Shown: one piece after another, positions 46,041 through 54,331 of the stretch | Numbering within the stretch: position 1 is the first letter of the stretch | Layout of the letters: each line of letters begins with the position of its first letter | Assembly (NCBI GenBank): GCA_945869965.1 | Contig: CAMBRC010000017.1 | Location: 1-54,464, forward strand | Origin: Asaia bogorensis | GTDB taxonomy: Bacteria; Pseudomonadota; Alphaproteobacteria; Acetobacterales; Acetobacteraceae | Direction of reading: 5' to 3' | Length of the DNA: 54,464 bases | Translations under genes and position numbers: made by a program | Notes under the pieces: generated by a model | The model's database searches: none | Seen by the model: the letters and a program-made list of their open reading frames with translations, nothing else | What the model was told of the DNA's origin: nothing

Positions 46041-46979
46041 ATGGACCTGAAGCGGTTGCGCAGTTTTGTCGCGGTGGCCGAGCTCGGCAGCGTGTCCGCG
46101 GCGGCGGCGAAGCTGCGCATCACGCAGCCGGCGTTGTCGCGGCAATTGCAGGAGTTGCAGGAGGAGCTTGGGTTGCGGCTGTTCGACCGGGTGGGGCGGC
46201 GGCTGCGGCTGAGCGCGCAGGGCACCGAGTTCCTGGCGCCGTGCCGGGATCTGGTGCGCGGGGCCGATGCGCTGATGGAACGGGCCCGGGCGCTGCAGGA
46301 CGGAGAGAGCGGGGTGTTTCGCGTGGGTGCCACGCCGCACGCGATCGCCAATCTGCTGCCGGGATTTCTGGGCAGGTTTGCAGCGGCTTATCCGCGGGTG
46401 CGCGTTGAGGCGGTGGAGGGGGGATCGTTCGACCAGCTGCGGATGCTGAAGGGTGGCGAGCTGCATGCGATCCTGTCCATGCGTATGCCGGCCGAGATGG
46501 CGATCGCCTGTCAGGTGCTGGTGGCGGCGCATATTGTCGCGGCGTTCAATCCGGCTTGCTTTCACCTGAAGGGGGGCGCGATTGATGTGAAGGCGCTGCA
46601 TCAGGCGCCGGTGCTGGTGCTGAAGGGCAGCTACGGGACGCGGCGCGAGTTCGATGCGGCCTGTCGGTTGGAGGCGATCAGTCCCGTGGTTGCGCATGAG
46701 AGCACGGCACCGGAGACCTTGCTGGCGTTGGCGCGCATCGGGCAGGGGATTGCGATCCTGCCGACGACGGCGCGCATGGATGCGAACCAGTTGAGCATTC
46801 GTCCGCTGATGCTGCGTGGGCATGCATTGACGATGGATCTGGTGATCATGTGGAACGCCCAGCGGTCGCTGCCGGCGTATGGGCGTGTGTTCACGCAGAT
46901 GCTTGGGGAGCATGTACGGCAGGTCATTCCGCCAGTGCCGCCGGCGGCCAGGTCTCGACGCCACGTGGCGGTAAGGTGA
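46041..46979 (+). CDS. LysR-family transcriptional regulator
   Basis: 312 residues from ATG 46041, with GAGGA upstream. The N-terminal winged helix has LKRLRSFVAVAELGSVSAAAAKLRITQPALSRQLQELQEELG, followed by the effector-binding domain (about 90-300). The divergent TPR gene is a likely target, and an operator candidate lies between them. The ligand is unknown. The C-terminal 15 residues are basic and poorly conserved-looking. Confidence 0.96.
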   Translation: MDLKRLRSFVAVAELGSVSAAAAKLRITQPALSRQLQELQEELGLRLFDRVGRRLRLSAQGTEFLAPCRDLVRGADALMERARALQDGESGVFRVGATPHAIANLLPGFLGRFAAAYPRVRVEAVEGGSFDQLRMLKGGELHAILSMRMPAEMAIACQVLVAAHIVAAFNPACFHLKGGAIDVKALHQAPVLVLKGSYGTRREFDAACRLEAISPVVAHESTAPETLLALARIGQGIAILPTTARMDANQLSIRPLMLRGHALTMDLVIMWNAQRSLPAYGRVFTQMLGEHVRQVIPPVPPAARSRRHVAVR

Positions 46980-46983
46980 CGGG

Positions 46984-47035
46984 GTGCAGGGGGCTCGGCC
47001 CCCTGCTGGGGTCCAGGGGCGAAGCCCTTGGCCTT
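46984..47035. repeat. GC-rich REP-like hairpins
   Basis: CAGGGGGC/GCCCCCTG (46987-47005) followed by CCAGGGGC and GCCCTTGG with one mismatched pair. Same family as the sites at 19031, 49913 and 52090. It lies between convergent genes. Confidence 0.78.
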
Positions 47036-47046
47036 GATGGCTGGGC

Positions 47047-47652
47047 TCAGCGGTGGGACCAGTCGTTGGGGTCGGCGGCGTTGTTGGGGGAGAGGCCGAG
47101 GATGTCGCCTTCGGTGGTGATTCCGAGGCCGAGGACGGTTCGGTTGGCGTAGGCGAAGTAGGCGACGACTTGGTTGATTTCGAGGATTTGGCCGTCGTCG
47201 AAGCCGGCGGTGCGCATGGCGGCGATGTCGGGTTCGGTGATGGCGGCGGCGTTGCGGGTGAGTTTGATGGCGTATTGCAGGGCGGCTTGTTCGCGGGGGG
47301 TGAAGGCGTCGGCGAAGGATTCCTGGTGGAGGGCGGCGCGGATGGCTTGGGCGCGGGCGTCGTTGGCGAGCAGGCGCTGGAGGCCGGCGAAGTGGTGGTC
47401 GACGCAGTAGGCGCAGCCGTTGAGGCGGCTGACGAGGACGCCGAGGGTTTCGAGGAACCACTTTGGAACGGTGTTGGCGGCGTGGTGGATGGCGTTCTTG
47501 TAGATCGCCATGTGGGCGTCCATCGAGTGGGGCCGCAGGCTGTGGGCCATCATGATGTTGTCGACGTTGTCGCCGGGGCCTTTGACGCGGTCGTAGAGCA
47601 GTTTGAGGCGGCCGGTTGCTTCGGCGTAGGGGATGGTGGCGATCCAGGTCAT
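47047..47652 (-). CDS. Peroxidase-related enzyme (AhpD-like, carboxymuconolactone decarboxylase family)
   Basis: 201 residues. The AhpD core motif is Cys80-Ala-Tyr-Cys83 then Val-Asp-His-His (NGCAYCVDHHFAGL), the thiol/relay site of this family. The N-terminal IATIPYAEATGRLKLLYDRV and the LKLTRNAAAITEPD-like helices fit the uncharacterised peroxidase-related type. Such proteins reduce peroxides with thiol partners. It stands next to the CtBP-like pseudogene and has no clear partner. Confidence 0.93.
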   Translation of the reverse strand: MTWIATIPYAEATGRLKLLYDRVKGPGDNVDNIMMAHSLRPHSMDAHMAIYKNAIHHAANTVPKWFLETLGVLVSRLNGCAYCVDHHFAGLQRLLANDARAQAIRAALHQESFADAFTPREQAALQYAIKLTRNAAAITEPDIAAMRTAGFDDGQILEINQVVAYFAYANRTVLGLGITTEGDILGLSPNNAADPNDWSHR

Positions 47653-47696
47653 GGGGCGGGGTTTTCCGATTGGGGGTGAGGGCCGCGGGGGTGAAT

Positions 47697-48014
47697 TTAT
47701 GAGTTGGGGCCGCGTTCCATGGAAATTGGCTGCCAGCGGCGGCGGTTGATGCGGGGGAGGACGGAGGGGGTGACGCAGGACATCGGCCAGCGGTCGGTGA
47801 GGACGATTTCCTGGCCGGCGTGGCGGCGGCGCAGGGTTTCGGCGCGGGAGGAGGCTGAGGCGGTATGGGGGGAGAGGATTGCGTTGGGCATTTGCAGGAT
47901 GGGGTTGTCCTGGCGCGGGGGTTCTTCGGCCAGAACGTCGAGGCCGGCGCCGCGGATCCAGCCTTGGTCGAGGGCGCGGATGAGGGCGGATTCGTCGACA
48001 GTGTTGCCGCGGCC
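47697..48014 (-). pseudogene. C-terminal remnant of a CtBP-like 2-hydroxyacid dehydrogenase
   Basis: The frame matches the last third of the dehydrogenase at 48808-49854: GRG(A/N)TVDE, AGLDVL, EEPPRQDNP(I/L)L, SPHTASAS and an identical final RRRWQPISMERGPNS. Nucleotide identity is about three-quarters by eye. The N-terminal two-thirds are missing and a catalytic centre cannot form. A further 20 codons open upstream with no homology. It looks like the leftover of an old duplicated gene rather than a recent copy. Confidence 0.82.
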
Positions 48015-48144
48015 GATGCGTTCTTCGGTGAAGTCGGGTTGCGGGCTGCTGGTGACGATCTTGGAGGGGGGCATGGCGGGTTCCGTGGTGCGGTGGAGAC
48101 GGGGGCGTTGCGGTTGGGCAAGGGGTTTTAGAGCCCCCCTCCGG

Positions 48145-48170
48145 CTCCCCCCGCCCGAGCGCGGGGGGAG
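48145..48170 (-). terminator. GC-rich hairpin, possible terminator
   Basis: Perfect 10-bp stem CTCCCCCCGC / GCGGGGGGAG with a 6-base loop. No T-run of note follows, so a repetitive element is an alternative. It lies in the 239-bp gap between the pseudogene and the secreted-protein gene. Confidence 0.45.
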
Positions 48171-48183
48171 AGAGGATTATTGT

Positions 48184-48223
48184 GGATGAGGTTTTTTTGC
48201 TTCTTTTTGTTCACAAAAAGAAG
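48184..48223 (+). repeat. AT-rich hairpin repeat 13
   Basis: Rightward A-type copy (GGATGAGGTTTTTTTGCTTC with the GTTCAC loop and closing GAAG). It lies about 30 bp past the stop of the secreted-protein gene. Confidence 0.87.
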
Positions 48224-48253
48224 AGTCTTTGCTTGCCTATTCTTGCAACGGGG

Positions 48254-48811
48254 TCATCCGCCGGGCGGGCAGTCGGTGCTTGGGGGGAGGAGGCGTTCGA
48301 GTTTTTCGAAGTCTTCCTGGGGGGGGAGCACGGTGATGACTGGGGGGCGGCAGGTGGCGGTGGTGGTGATGGTGATTTGGTTGGTGGCGATTTCGTAGGT
48401 GAAGCGGTGGCTGCTGCCTTGGGCGGTGAGGGATTCGTTGAGCCATTCGACGCGGGTGTAGGCGCCGGAGGGGGCGAGGTGGAGGGTGGGGCCGAGGTTG
48501 CGGGCCTGGTTGAAGTAGCAGCCGGCGATGGTGGCGGATTGGCCGTTTTGGACGAAGCGCAGGTCGTAGTTTGAGGTGAAGACGCGGCGGATGCACCAGA
48601 GTTCGACGGTGTGGCCGTGGCCGTCGGTGTAGACGTGCTGGCGGGTTTCGCCGATTTCGGACAGGGCCAGGCCGGCGTGGTTGCATTCGGTGCGGGTGTT
48701 GGGCGGGGGGCCGGATTGGGCTGCGGCTTGGGTGACGGCGCCGAGCAGGAGGAGCAGGGTGCCGCATGCGAGGGCCTTGCGGCCCCCGCAGCGGGGTGGG
48801 TTGGTGTTCAG
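48254..48811 (-). CDS. Secreted cysteine-containing protein, apparently started at CTG and coupled to the dehydrogenase
   Basis: An uninterrupted frame of about 185 codons ends TGA at 48254. A signal peptide is visible: basic RK then LACGTLLLLLGAVTQAAA. Five Cys follow (about residues 43, 73, 98, 154, 181), consistent with disulfides in the periplasm. No ATG, GTG or TTG occurs in frame before the signal. The CTG at 48811 overlaps the dehydrogenase stop as CTGA, the same coupling geometry as the ATGA/GTGA overlaps elsewhere here. No family is recognised. A sequencing error restoring an upstream start is the alternative. Confidence 0.62.
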   Translation of the reverse strand: MNTNPPRCGGRKALACGTLLLLLGAVTQAAAQSGPPPNTRTECNHAGLALSEIGETRQHVYTDGHGHTVELWCIRRVFTSNYDLRFVQNGQSATIAGCYFNQARNLGPTLHLAPSGAYTRVEWLNESLTAQGSSHRFTYEIATNQITITTTATCRPPVITVLPPQEDFEKLERLLPPSTDCPPGG

Positions 48812-49854
48812 GAGTTCGGGCCGCGTTCCATGGAGATGGGCTGCCAGCGGCGGCGGTCCAGCTTCGGCAGGACGGTGGGGTTGACGCAGGACATGGGCCA
48901 GCGTCCGGTCAGCGCCAGGGCGAGTTCCTGGCCGACGCGGCCGAGGCGGGCGGGGTCGAAGCGGGCGGAGGCGGAGGCGGTGTGGGCGGAGAGGATGACG
49001 TTCTTCATCTTGAGGAGGGGGTTGTCCTGGCGCGGGGGTTCCTGGACGAGGACGTCCAGGCCGGCGCCGGCGAGCCAGCCTTCGGAGAGGGCCTTGATGA
49101 GGGCGGCTTCGTCCACGGTGGCGCCGCGGCCGACGTTGATGAAGAAGGCGGTCTTCTTCATTTTGCGGAAGTGCTGTTCCTTGAGCATTGCTTGCGCTTC
49201 CGGGGTGGCCGGGGCGTGCATGGAGACGAAGTCGCAGCCCATGACTTCATCGAGGCTGACGGGCAGGACGCCGTGTTCGATCATGACCAGTTCCTCGATG
49301 AACGGGTCGTAGGCCTTGACGATGAGGCCGAAGGGCTTGGCGCGCTTGGCGACGGCACGGGCGACGTGGCCGAAGGCGACGAGGCCGAGGGTTTGGCCCA
49401 TGAGGCGGGGCATGGCGAGCAGGGGGGTGCGGCCTTCGCGCCAGCGGCCGTCGCGGACGAGTTGGTCCTGGCCGGTGACGTCACGGTGGCAGCCGAGGAG
49501 GAGCATCAGGCAGTGGTCGGCGACTTCCTCGATGAAGGTGTCGGGGCAGTTGGTGACGGGGATGCCTTTGGCGGTGGCGGCGGAGACATCGACGCTGTCG
49601 ACGCCGACGGAGCCGAGGGTGATGGTGCGGCACTTGGTGAGGCTGTCGATGATCTTCTTCGAGATCGGCATGCCCTTGGCGTAGAGGGCGTCGCAGTCCT
49701 TGGCGACTGCGATGAATTCGTCCTCGTTCATCGGGCCTTCGACGATTTCGTAGTCGATGCCGGCGAGGTCGAGGGCCTGTTTCTCGTAGTCGTAGGTGAC
49801 CTTGGCGGTGGTGAAGCTGGCGCCGGCGGGGGTGGCGATCTTGAATTTGGCCAT
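48808..49854 (-). CDS. D-2-hydroxyacid dehydrogenase, CtBP-like
   Basis: 348 residues from ATG 49854, with AAGGA upstream. The NAD site reads LVAFGHVARAVAKRAKPFG, which differs from the usual GxGxxG (Ala-Phe-Gly-His-Val-Ala). The catalytic Arg is in INVGRGATVD, and the Glu/His pair in the HTASAS region. A tail unlike most dehydrogenases, RRRWQPISMERGPNS, is shared with the nearby pseudogene. It lies in a cluster with a dehydratase and an SDR, so sugar-acid breakdown is inferred. Its stop overlaps the next gene (CTGA). Confidence 0.93.
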   Translation of the reverse strand: MAKFKIATPAGASFTTAKVTYDYEKQALDLAGIDYEIVEGPMNEDEFIAVAKDCDALYAKGMPISKKIIDSLTKCRTITLGSVGVDSVDVSAATAKGIPVTNCPDTFIEEVADHCLMLLLGCHRDVTGQDQLVRDGRWREGRTPLLAMPRLMGQTLGLVAFGHVARAVAKRAKPFGLIVKAYDPFIEELVMIEHGVLPVSLDEVMGCDFVSMHAPATPEAQAMLKEQHFRKMKKTAFFINVGRGATVDEAALIKALSEGWLAGAGLDVLVQEPPRQDNPLLKMKNVILSAHTASASARFDPARLGRVGQELALALTGRWPMSCVNPTVLPKLDRRRWQPISMERGPNS

Positions 49855-49912
49855 TGGGCGTTTCCTTCGGTTTGGTCGGGCGGTTTTAGCAGGCTGTGGA
49901 AGTTAGGGAAGG

Positions 49913-50010
49913 CGAGGGCGCTGCCCTCGACCCGCTGGGGCCAGCGGCCCCAGACCCCATTTCATGAGGGTCCAGGGGGCTCGGCCCCCTGGTGGGGTCC
50001 AGGGGCGAAG
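49913..50010. repeat. GC-rich REP-like hairpin cluster
   Basis: Three stems: GAGGGC/GCCCTC (near 49915), CTGGGGCC/GGCCCCAG (49935-49953) and CCAGGGGGC/GCCCCCTGG (49972-49992), then a CCAGGGGC half-stem. Same family as 19031 and 52090. It lies between two leftward genes. Confidence 0.82.
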
Positions 50011-50019
50011 CCCTTGGCC

Positions 50020-51195
50020 TTACCCTTTTGGCGGACGTGCGCGGACGGCGGCTTCGTTGACGTCGATGCCCCAGCCGGGGCCGGTGGGCAGCACGAGTTC
50101 GCCGTTTTCGATGGTGGGGACGATGGTGAAGAATTCATCGCGCCAGGCGACGCTGTCGATGTCGATTTCCATGACGCGGAAGTTCGGGACGATGGCGCAG
50201 AGGTTGGCGGAGATGATGGAGCAGAGGTGGCCGTAGAAGTTGTGGGGGGCGACGTTCATTTCGTAGACGTCGGCCATGGAGGCGATCTTGAGGGATTCGC
50301 CGAGGCCGTTCCAGACGACGTCGATGATGGGGACGTCCATGGCGTAGTTCTCGAAGAAGGGTTTGAAGTCGCGGCGGCCGAGGAGGGTTTCGCAGGAGGC
50401 GATGGGGCAGGGGGCGATGGCTTTGAGGGAGGCGAGGGATTGGGCGTCGTGCTGGTCGATTTCGAGCCAGGTGAGGTCGTAGGGGGCCACCGTGTCGGCG
50501 ATGCGCTTGAAGCCTTCGGTCTTGAAGTGGAAGTTGGTGTCGAGGTGGATGCCGATGTCGGGGCCGGCGCCGGCGCGGACGGCGGCGAGGGTGTCGCGGG
50601 TGTAGCGCAGGGATTCCGGGGACCAGTTTAGCTCGGGCCAGCCCTTGTTGCGGCCGAAGCCGCCGCCGAAGGAGGATAGTTTTTCGCCGTCATAGGCCAT
50701 GATGTTGGTCTTCATGCCGCGGAACCCGAGTTTGCGGATTTCTTCGGCGTGTTTGGAGACGTCGTCGTAGGTTTTGAGGGCGGGGACGCCCATCTGGGCG
50801 GCGTTGCGGATGCGGTAGGTCGACATGTGCGACCAGTAGGTCTCGATGCGGGTGCGGACGGGGCCGCCGAACATTTCGTAGACGGGGATGCCGAGGTCTT
50901 TCGCCTTGACGTCGAGCAGGGCGTTTTCGATGGCGGCGATGGCCTGCTGGTTGAGGCCGCCGCGGGATTGGCGGGTCAGGACGTGGAGGTTGGCGACGAT
51001 CTGTTCGGTGGGGCGGGGATCGCGGCCGATGAGGATTTCGCAGAGGGAGTCGATGACGCTCTTGAGGCCGGCGCTGCCGAAACTTTCGTTGAATTCGGAC
51101 CAGCCGATGATGCCGGTGTCGGTGGTGATCTTGAGGAAGGAGAACATGCGCCAGCCGGCGTCGGCGCGCAGGGTTTCAATCGACTTGATTTTCAT
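50020..51195 (-). CDS. Enolase-superfamily (mandelate racemase/muconate lactonising) dehydratase
   Basis: 391 residues from ATG 51195, with GGAGGA upstream; a longer frame reads into the divergent SDR. It has the N-terminal lid (TTDTGIIGWSEFNESFGSAG), a KxN/KxK-like GMKTNIM, metal-ligand blocks HLDTNFHF, WLEIDQHD and SCETLLGRRDF, and His in NVAPHNFYG as a likely base. The pattern fits acid-sugar dehydratases such as galactonate- or mannonate-type. The neighbours (SDR and CtBP-like dehydrogenase) support sugar-acid catabolism. Confidence 0.94.
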   Translation of the reverse strand: MKIKSIETLRADAGWRMFSFLKITTDTGIIGWSEFNESFGSAGLKSVIDSLCEILIGRDPRPTEQIVANLHVLTRQSRGGLNQQAIAAIENALLDVKAKDLGIPVYEMFGGPVRTRIETYWSHMSTYRIRNAAQMGVPALKTYDDVSKHAEEIRKLGFRGMKTNIMAYDGEKLSSFGGGFGRNKGWPELNWSPESLRYTRDTLAAVRAGAGPDIGIHLDTNFHFKTEGFKRIADTVAPYDLTWLEIDQHDAQSLASLKAIAPCPIASCETLLGRRDFKPFFENYAMDVPIIDVVWNGLGESLKIASMADVYEMNVAPHNFYGHLCSIISANLCAIVPNFRVMEIDIDSVAWRDEFFTIVPTIENGELVLPTGPGWGIDVNEAAVRARPPKG

Positions 51196-51289
51196 GTTTC
51201 CTCCGTGACGAGCGCCCGCCGCCCGCGGTCGATATTCCAACACGCTATGGCCGGGGCGACAACAAGCGGGTGGGGAAGGGGAGAGTCGC

Positions 51290-52042
51290 ATGAAACTGCG
51301 GGGCAAGATTGCCTGGGTCACCGGGGCGGGGAGCGGGATTGGCGAGGGGGCGGCGGTGGCGCTGGCGGAGGAAGGGGCGACCGTCATTCTGACCGGGCGG
51401 CGGGTGGAGAAGCTTGAGGGGGTGGCGAGCCGGATCGGGCAGCATGCGCATGTGCAGGCCGGCGACATGACGGTGGTGGCGGACATCAACCGCATTGCCG
51501 TGTGGATCAAGGAGAAGTTCGGGCGGTTGGATATTTTTGTTGCCAATGCCGGGGCGAATATTCCGAAGCGCACTTGGGCGGATATGGCGCCGGAGGGGGC
51601 GGATTTGGTGATTTCGGCCAATCTGAACAGCGCGTTCTATGGGGCGCTGGCGGTGCTGCCGATGATGCGGGCGCAGAAGGATGGGGTGATCATCTTCACC
51701 GCGTCGATGGCTGGGCGGTTCATTGGCGGGTTGTCAGGGGCGGCTTATACGGCGGCGAAGCATGGGGTGGTGGCGATGAGCCATTCGATCAACATGCAGG
51801 AATGTGTGAACGGGATTCGGTCGACGGCGTTGCTGCCGGGGGAGGTGGCGACGGAGATTTTGGACAAGCGGCCGGTGCCGGTTTCGGCGGAGGATCGGGC
51901 GAAGATGGCGCAGTCTTCGGATGTCGGGGACCTGGTGCGGTATATCGCCTGTTTGCCGGCGCATGTTTGCATCAATGAGGTGATGATCACGCCGACGTGG
52001 AACCGGGGGTATGTGAACGCGCTGCGGGCGCCGCGGTTGTAG
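51290..52042 (+). CDS. Short-chain dehydrogenase/reductase
   Basis: 250 residues with a good ribosome site. Classical SDR features: TGxxxGxG as VTGAGSGIGEGAA at 10-22, NAGA in VANAGANIP, the catalytic Ser in TASMAG and Tyr-x3-Lys in AAYTAAKHGVVAMS. NAD(H) or NADP(H) is used. It is divergent from the dehydratase gene (94 bp gap) and may act on its product. Confidence 0.96.
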   Translation: MKLRGKIAWVTGAGSGIGEGAAVALAEEGATVILTGRRVEKLEGVASRIGQHAHVQAGDMTVVADINRIAVWIKEKFGRLDIFVANAGANIPKRTWADMAPEGADLVISANLNSAFYGALAVLPMMRAQKDGVIIFTASMAGRFIGGLSGAAYTAAKHGVVAMSHSINMQECVNGIRSTALLPGEVATEILDKRPVPVSAEDRAKMAQSSDVGDLVRYIACLPAHVCINEVMITPTWNRGYVNALRAPRL

Positions 52043-52089
52043 TAGCAGGCAAGGCCAGAGCTTCACCCTGGACCTTAAATTCATAAGGT

Positions 52090-52128
52090 CCAGGGGCTTG
52101 GCCCCTGGCGGGTCTGGGCGGAGCCCAG
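52090..52128. repeat. GC-rich REP-like hairpins
   Basis: CCAGGGGC/GCCCCTGG (52090-52108) then CTGGGC/GCCCAG (52114-52128). Nearly the same as 19104-19142. It lies just past the carbamoyltransferase stop and between convergent genes. Confidence 0.8.
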
Positions 52129-52130
52129 CC

Positions 52131-53966
52131 TTAGTCTAGTTCGAAGGCACCCTCGTAGCGGGTGATCAGTGCCGGATCCTGGTCTTCCTTGCGCATGTAT
52201 TGGCTGCCGACGACCAGGACTTCGATGTCGGTGCCCATCAGGCAGTGGAAGGCTTCCTCGGGGGTGCAGACGAGGGGTTCGCCGCGGACGTTGAAGCTGG
52301 TGTTGACGACGACGGGGCAGCCGGTGCGGTCGCGGAAGGCGGAGATCAGGGCGTGGTAGAGCGGGTTGGTTTCGCGGTGCACGGTCTGGATACGGGCGGA
52401 ATAGTCGATGTGGGTGACGGCGGGGATGTCCGAGCGCGGGACGTTCAGTTTTTCGATGCCGAAGAGGGCTTGCTGTTCGGGGGTCATGGGGCGGTGGCGG
52501 CTCTCGACGACGTCGGCGACGAGCAGCATGTAGGGGCTGTCGGCGTCGAGTTCGAACCAGTCGGCGACGTCCTCGCGCAGCACCGAGGGGGCGAAGGGGC
52601 GGAAGGATTCGCGGTATTTCACCTTGAGGTTCAGCAGGGACTGCATGGTGGGTGAGCGCGGGTCGCCGAGGATGGAGCGGGCGCCGAGCGCGCGCGGGCC
52701 GAATTCCATGCGGCCCTGGAACCAGCCGATGGCGCGGCCTTCGGCGAGGTCGTCGGCGGTGCGGGCGATGAGGTCGGATTGGTCGAGGCGGGTGAAGCGG
52801 GCGCCGGCGGCGGTCAGGCGGGCGGCGATGTCGTCGTCGGAGAATTGCGGGCCGAGATAGGCGCCGTTCATGGCGTCGCGGCCGGGGGTGACATGGCGGG
52901 GTACGGCGCCGATGCCGTGGCTGGCGGCCAGGGCGGCACCCAGCGCGCCGCCGGCGTCGCCCGAGGCGGGTTGGACCCAGATTTCGTCGAAGTGGCCGTC
53001 GCGCAGGATGTGGCCGTTGGCGACGCAGTTCAGAGCGACACCGCCGGCGAGGCAGAGCTTGCGCGCGCCGGTCTCGGCGGCGATGGCGCGGGTCATTTTG
53101 AGCACGACGTGTTCGAGCACCGCCTGGATCGAGGCGGCGAGGTCCATTTCGCGCTGGTCCATCCATTTTTCCGGTTGGCGCGGCGGGCCGCCGAACAGGT
53201 CGTGCAAGCGCTGGCTGGTCATGCGCAGGCCGCTGGCGTAGTCGAAATAATCCATGTTCAGGCGGAAGGAGCCGTCTTCCTTCACATCGATGATGTGGTC
53301 GAGGATGGTTTGGGCGAAGCGCGGTTCGCCGTATGGGGCGAGGCCCATGACCTTGTACTCGCCGGAGTTCACCTTGAAGCCGGTGTACGAGGTGAAGGCG
53401 GAATAGAGCAGGCCGAGGGAGTGCGGGAAGTGGATCTCCTTGGTGATGCGCAGGTCGCGGCCGCTGCCCATGGCGACTGAGGTAGTGGCTCATTCGCCGA
53501 CGCCGTCCATGGTCAGGACGGCGGCTTCCTCGAAGGGGGAGGGGAAGAAGGCGCTGGCGGCGTGGGACATGTGGTGTTCGGTGAACAGCAGCTTGGCGGC
53601 CCAGTCATGGGCGCCGCCGATGGCCTTGAGGCGGGTGCAGAGCAGGTTGTTCAGGAACAGCTTTTCGCGCAGCCAGATCGGCATCGCCTTGCTGAACGAG
53701 GCGAAGCCGCGCGGCGCGAAGGCGAGGTAGGTTTCGAGCAGGCGTTCGAATTTCAGCAGTGGCTTGTCGTAAAAGGCGATGTGGTCGACGTCCTTGAGTG
53801 TCAGGCCGGCTTCGCTCAGGCAGTAGCGGATGGCGTGGTCGGGGAAGCCGGCGTCGTGCTTGCGCCGGGTGAAGCGTTCTTCCTGGGCGGCGGCGATGAT
53901 GCGGCCGTCGACGACCAGGGCCGCGGCACTGTCGTGGTAGAAGGCCGATACTCCGAGGATGCGCAT
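52131..53966 (-). pseudogene. NodU/CmcH-type carbamoyltransferase broken by an in-frame TGA
   Basis: Read from ATG 53966 the frame runs 158 residues to a TGA at 53490-53492, then continues in the same frame to 52131, for a full 611-residue length. The N part has MRILGVSAFYHDSAAALVVDG, EERFTRRKHD and the HHMSH metal site (131-135). The C part has GGVALNCVANG, FQGRMEFGPRALGARSILGDPR and NTSFNVRGEP. The TGA replaces a Trp codon in GVGEWATTS. It lies beside DUF5989 and SxtJ-like genes, as in carbamoyltransferase clusters. Function is likely lost unless read through or mis-sequenced. Confidence 0.93.
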
Positions 53967-53979
53967 GGCGGGGAGGCGA

Positions 53980-54129
53980 TCAGAACAGGGTGTAGATGAA
54001 CGGTGCCAGGGCGCTGCCCTGGACCAGGATCAGCAGGCCGCCGAACAGGGCGAGAATGACGATCAGCGGCAGCAGCCAGAACTTCTTGCGGCTGCGGGCG
54101 AAGGCCCAGAGTTCGGCCAGGAAACTCAA
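53980..54129 (-). CDS. DUF5989 small membrane protein
   Basis: 49 residues from TTG 54129, with AAGGAG 8 nt before. Sequence LSFLAELWAFARSRKKFWLL then PLIVILALFGGLLILVQGSA and the conserved ending APFIYTLF. One membrane helix. The protein pairs in many genomes with the carbamoyltransferase and an SxtJ-like protein. It starts 12 nt after the SxtJ-like stop and ends 13 nt before the carbamoyltransferase start. Confidence 0.93.
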   Translation of the reverse strand: MSFLAELWAFARSRKKFWLLPLIVILALFGGLLILVQGSALAPFIYTLF

Positions 54130-54141
54130 ATCTGCGACTCC

Positions 54142-54331
54142 TTAGAATTGCCGGCGCATGGATTCGGGATCCGGCCCGGGCGGGGTGCGCACGACCCAAC
54201 ACGATGTCGCGGCGGGATCGGGCCGGGCGCGCACCGGGTGGCGGCGGAAGAGGCCCATCAGCAGCCCCATCGGGGTGACGATCAGGAAGAACATCAGGCC
54301 CAGGATCAGCGGATTCATGATCTTGTGCAGC
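54142..54331 (-). pseudogene. SxtJ-like membrane protein, 3' remnant cut by an IS21-type element
   Basis: Read leftwards the remaining frame is LHKIMNPLILGLMFFLIVTP then MGLLMGLFRRHPVRARPDPA and ESMRRQF, which fits the C-terminal part of SxtJ-family proteins. The N-terminal part (about 70 residues in relatives) is missing. The homology stops at 54331, where the IS terminus starts. An internal ATG at 54318 could still give a 58-residue fragment. Confidence 0.85.

Noticed and set aside
48237..48767. A His/Pro/Arg-rich minus-strand frame of 176 codons
   Set aside because: It is a different frame of the secreted-protein gene. The other frame has a signal peptide, cysteines and normal composition.
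51196..51621. N-terminal extension of the dehydratase
   Set aside because: It runs into the SDR gene on the opposite strand and has no enolase-fold features; the ATG at 51195 has GGAGGA.
53490..53492. Selenocysteine or programmed read-through at the TGA
   Set aside because: Relatives have Trp at this place, no Cys or Sec is expected, and no SECIS-like hairpin was noticed. A nonsense change or error is simpler.
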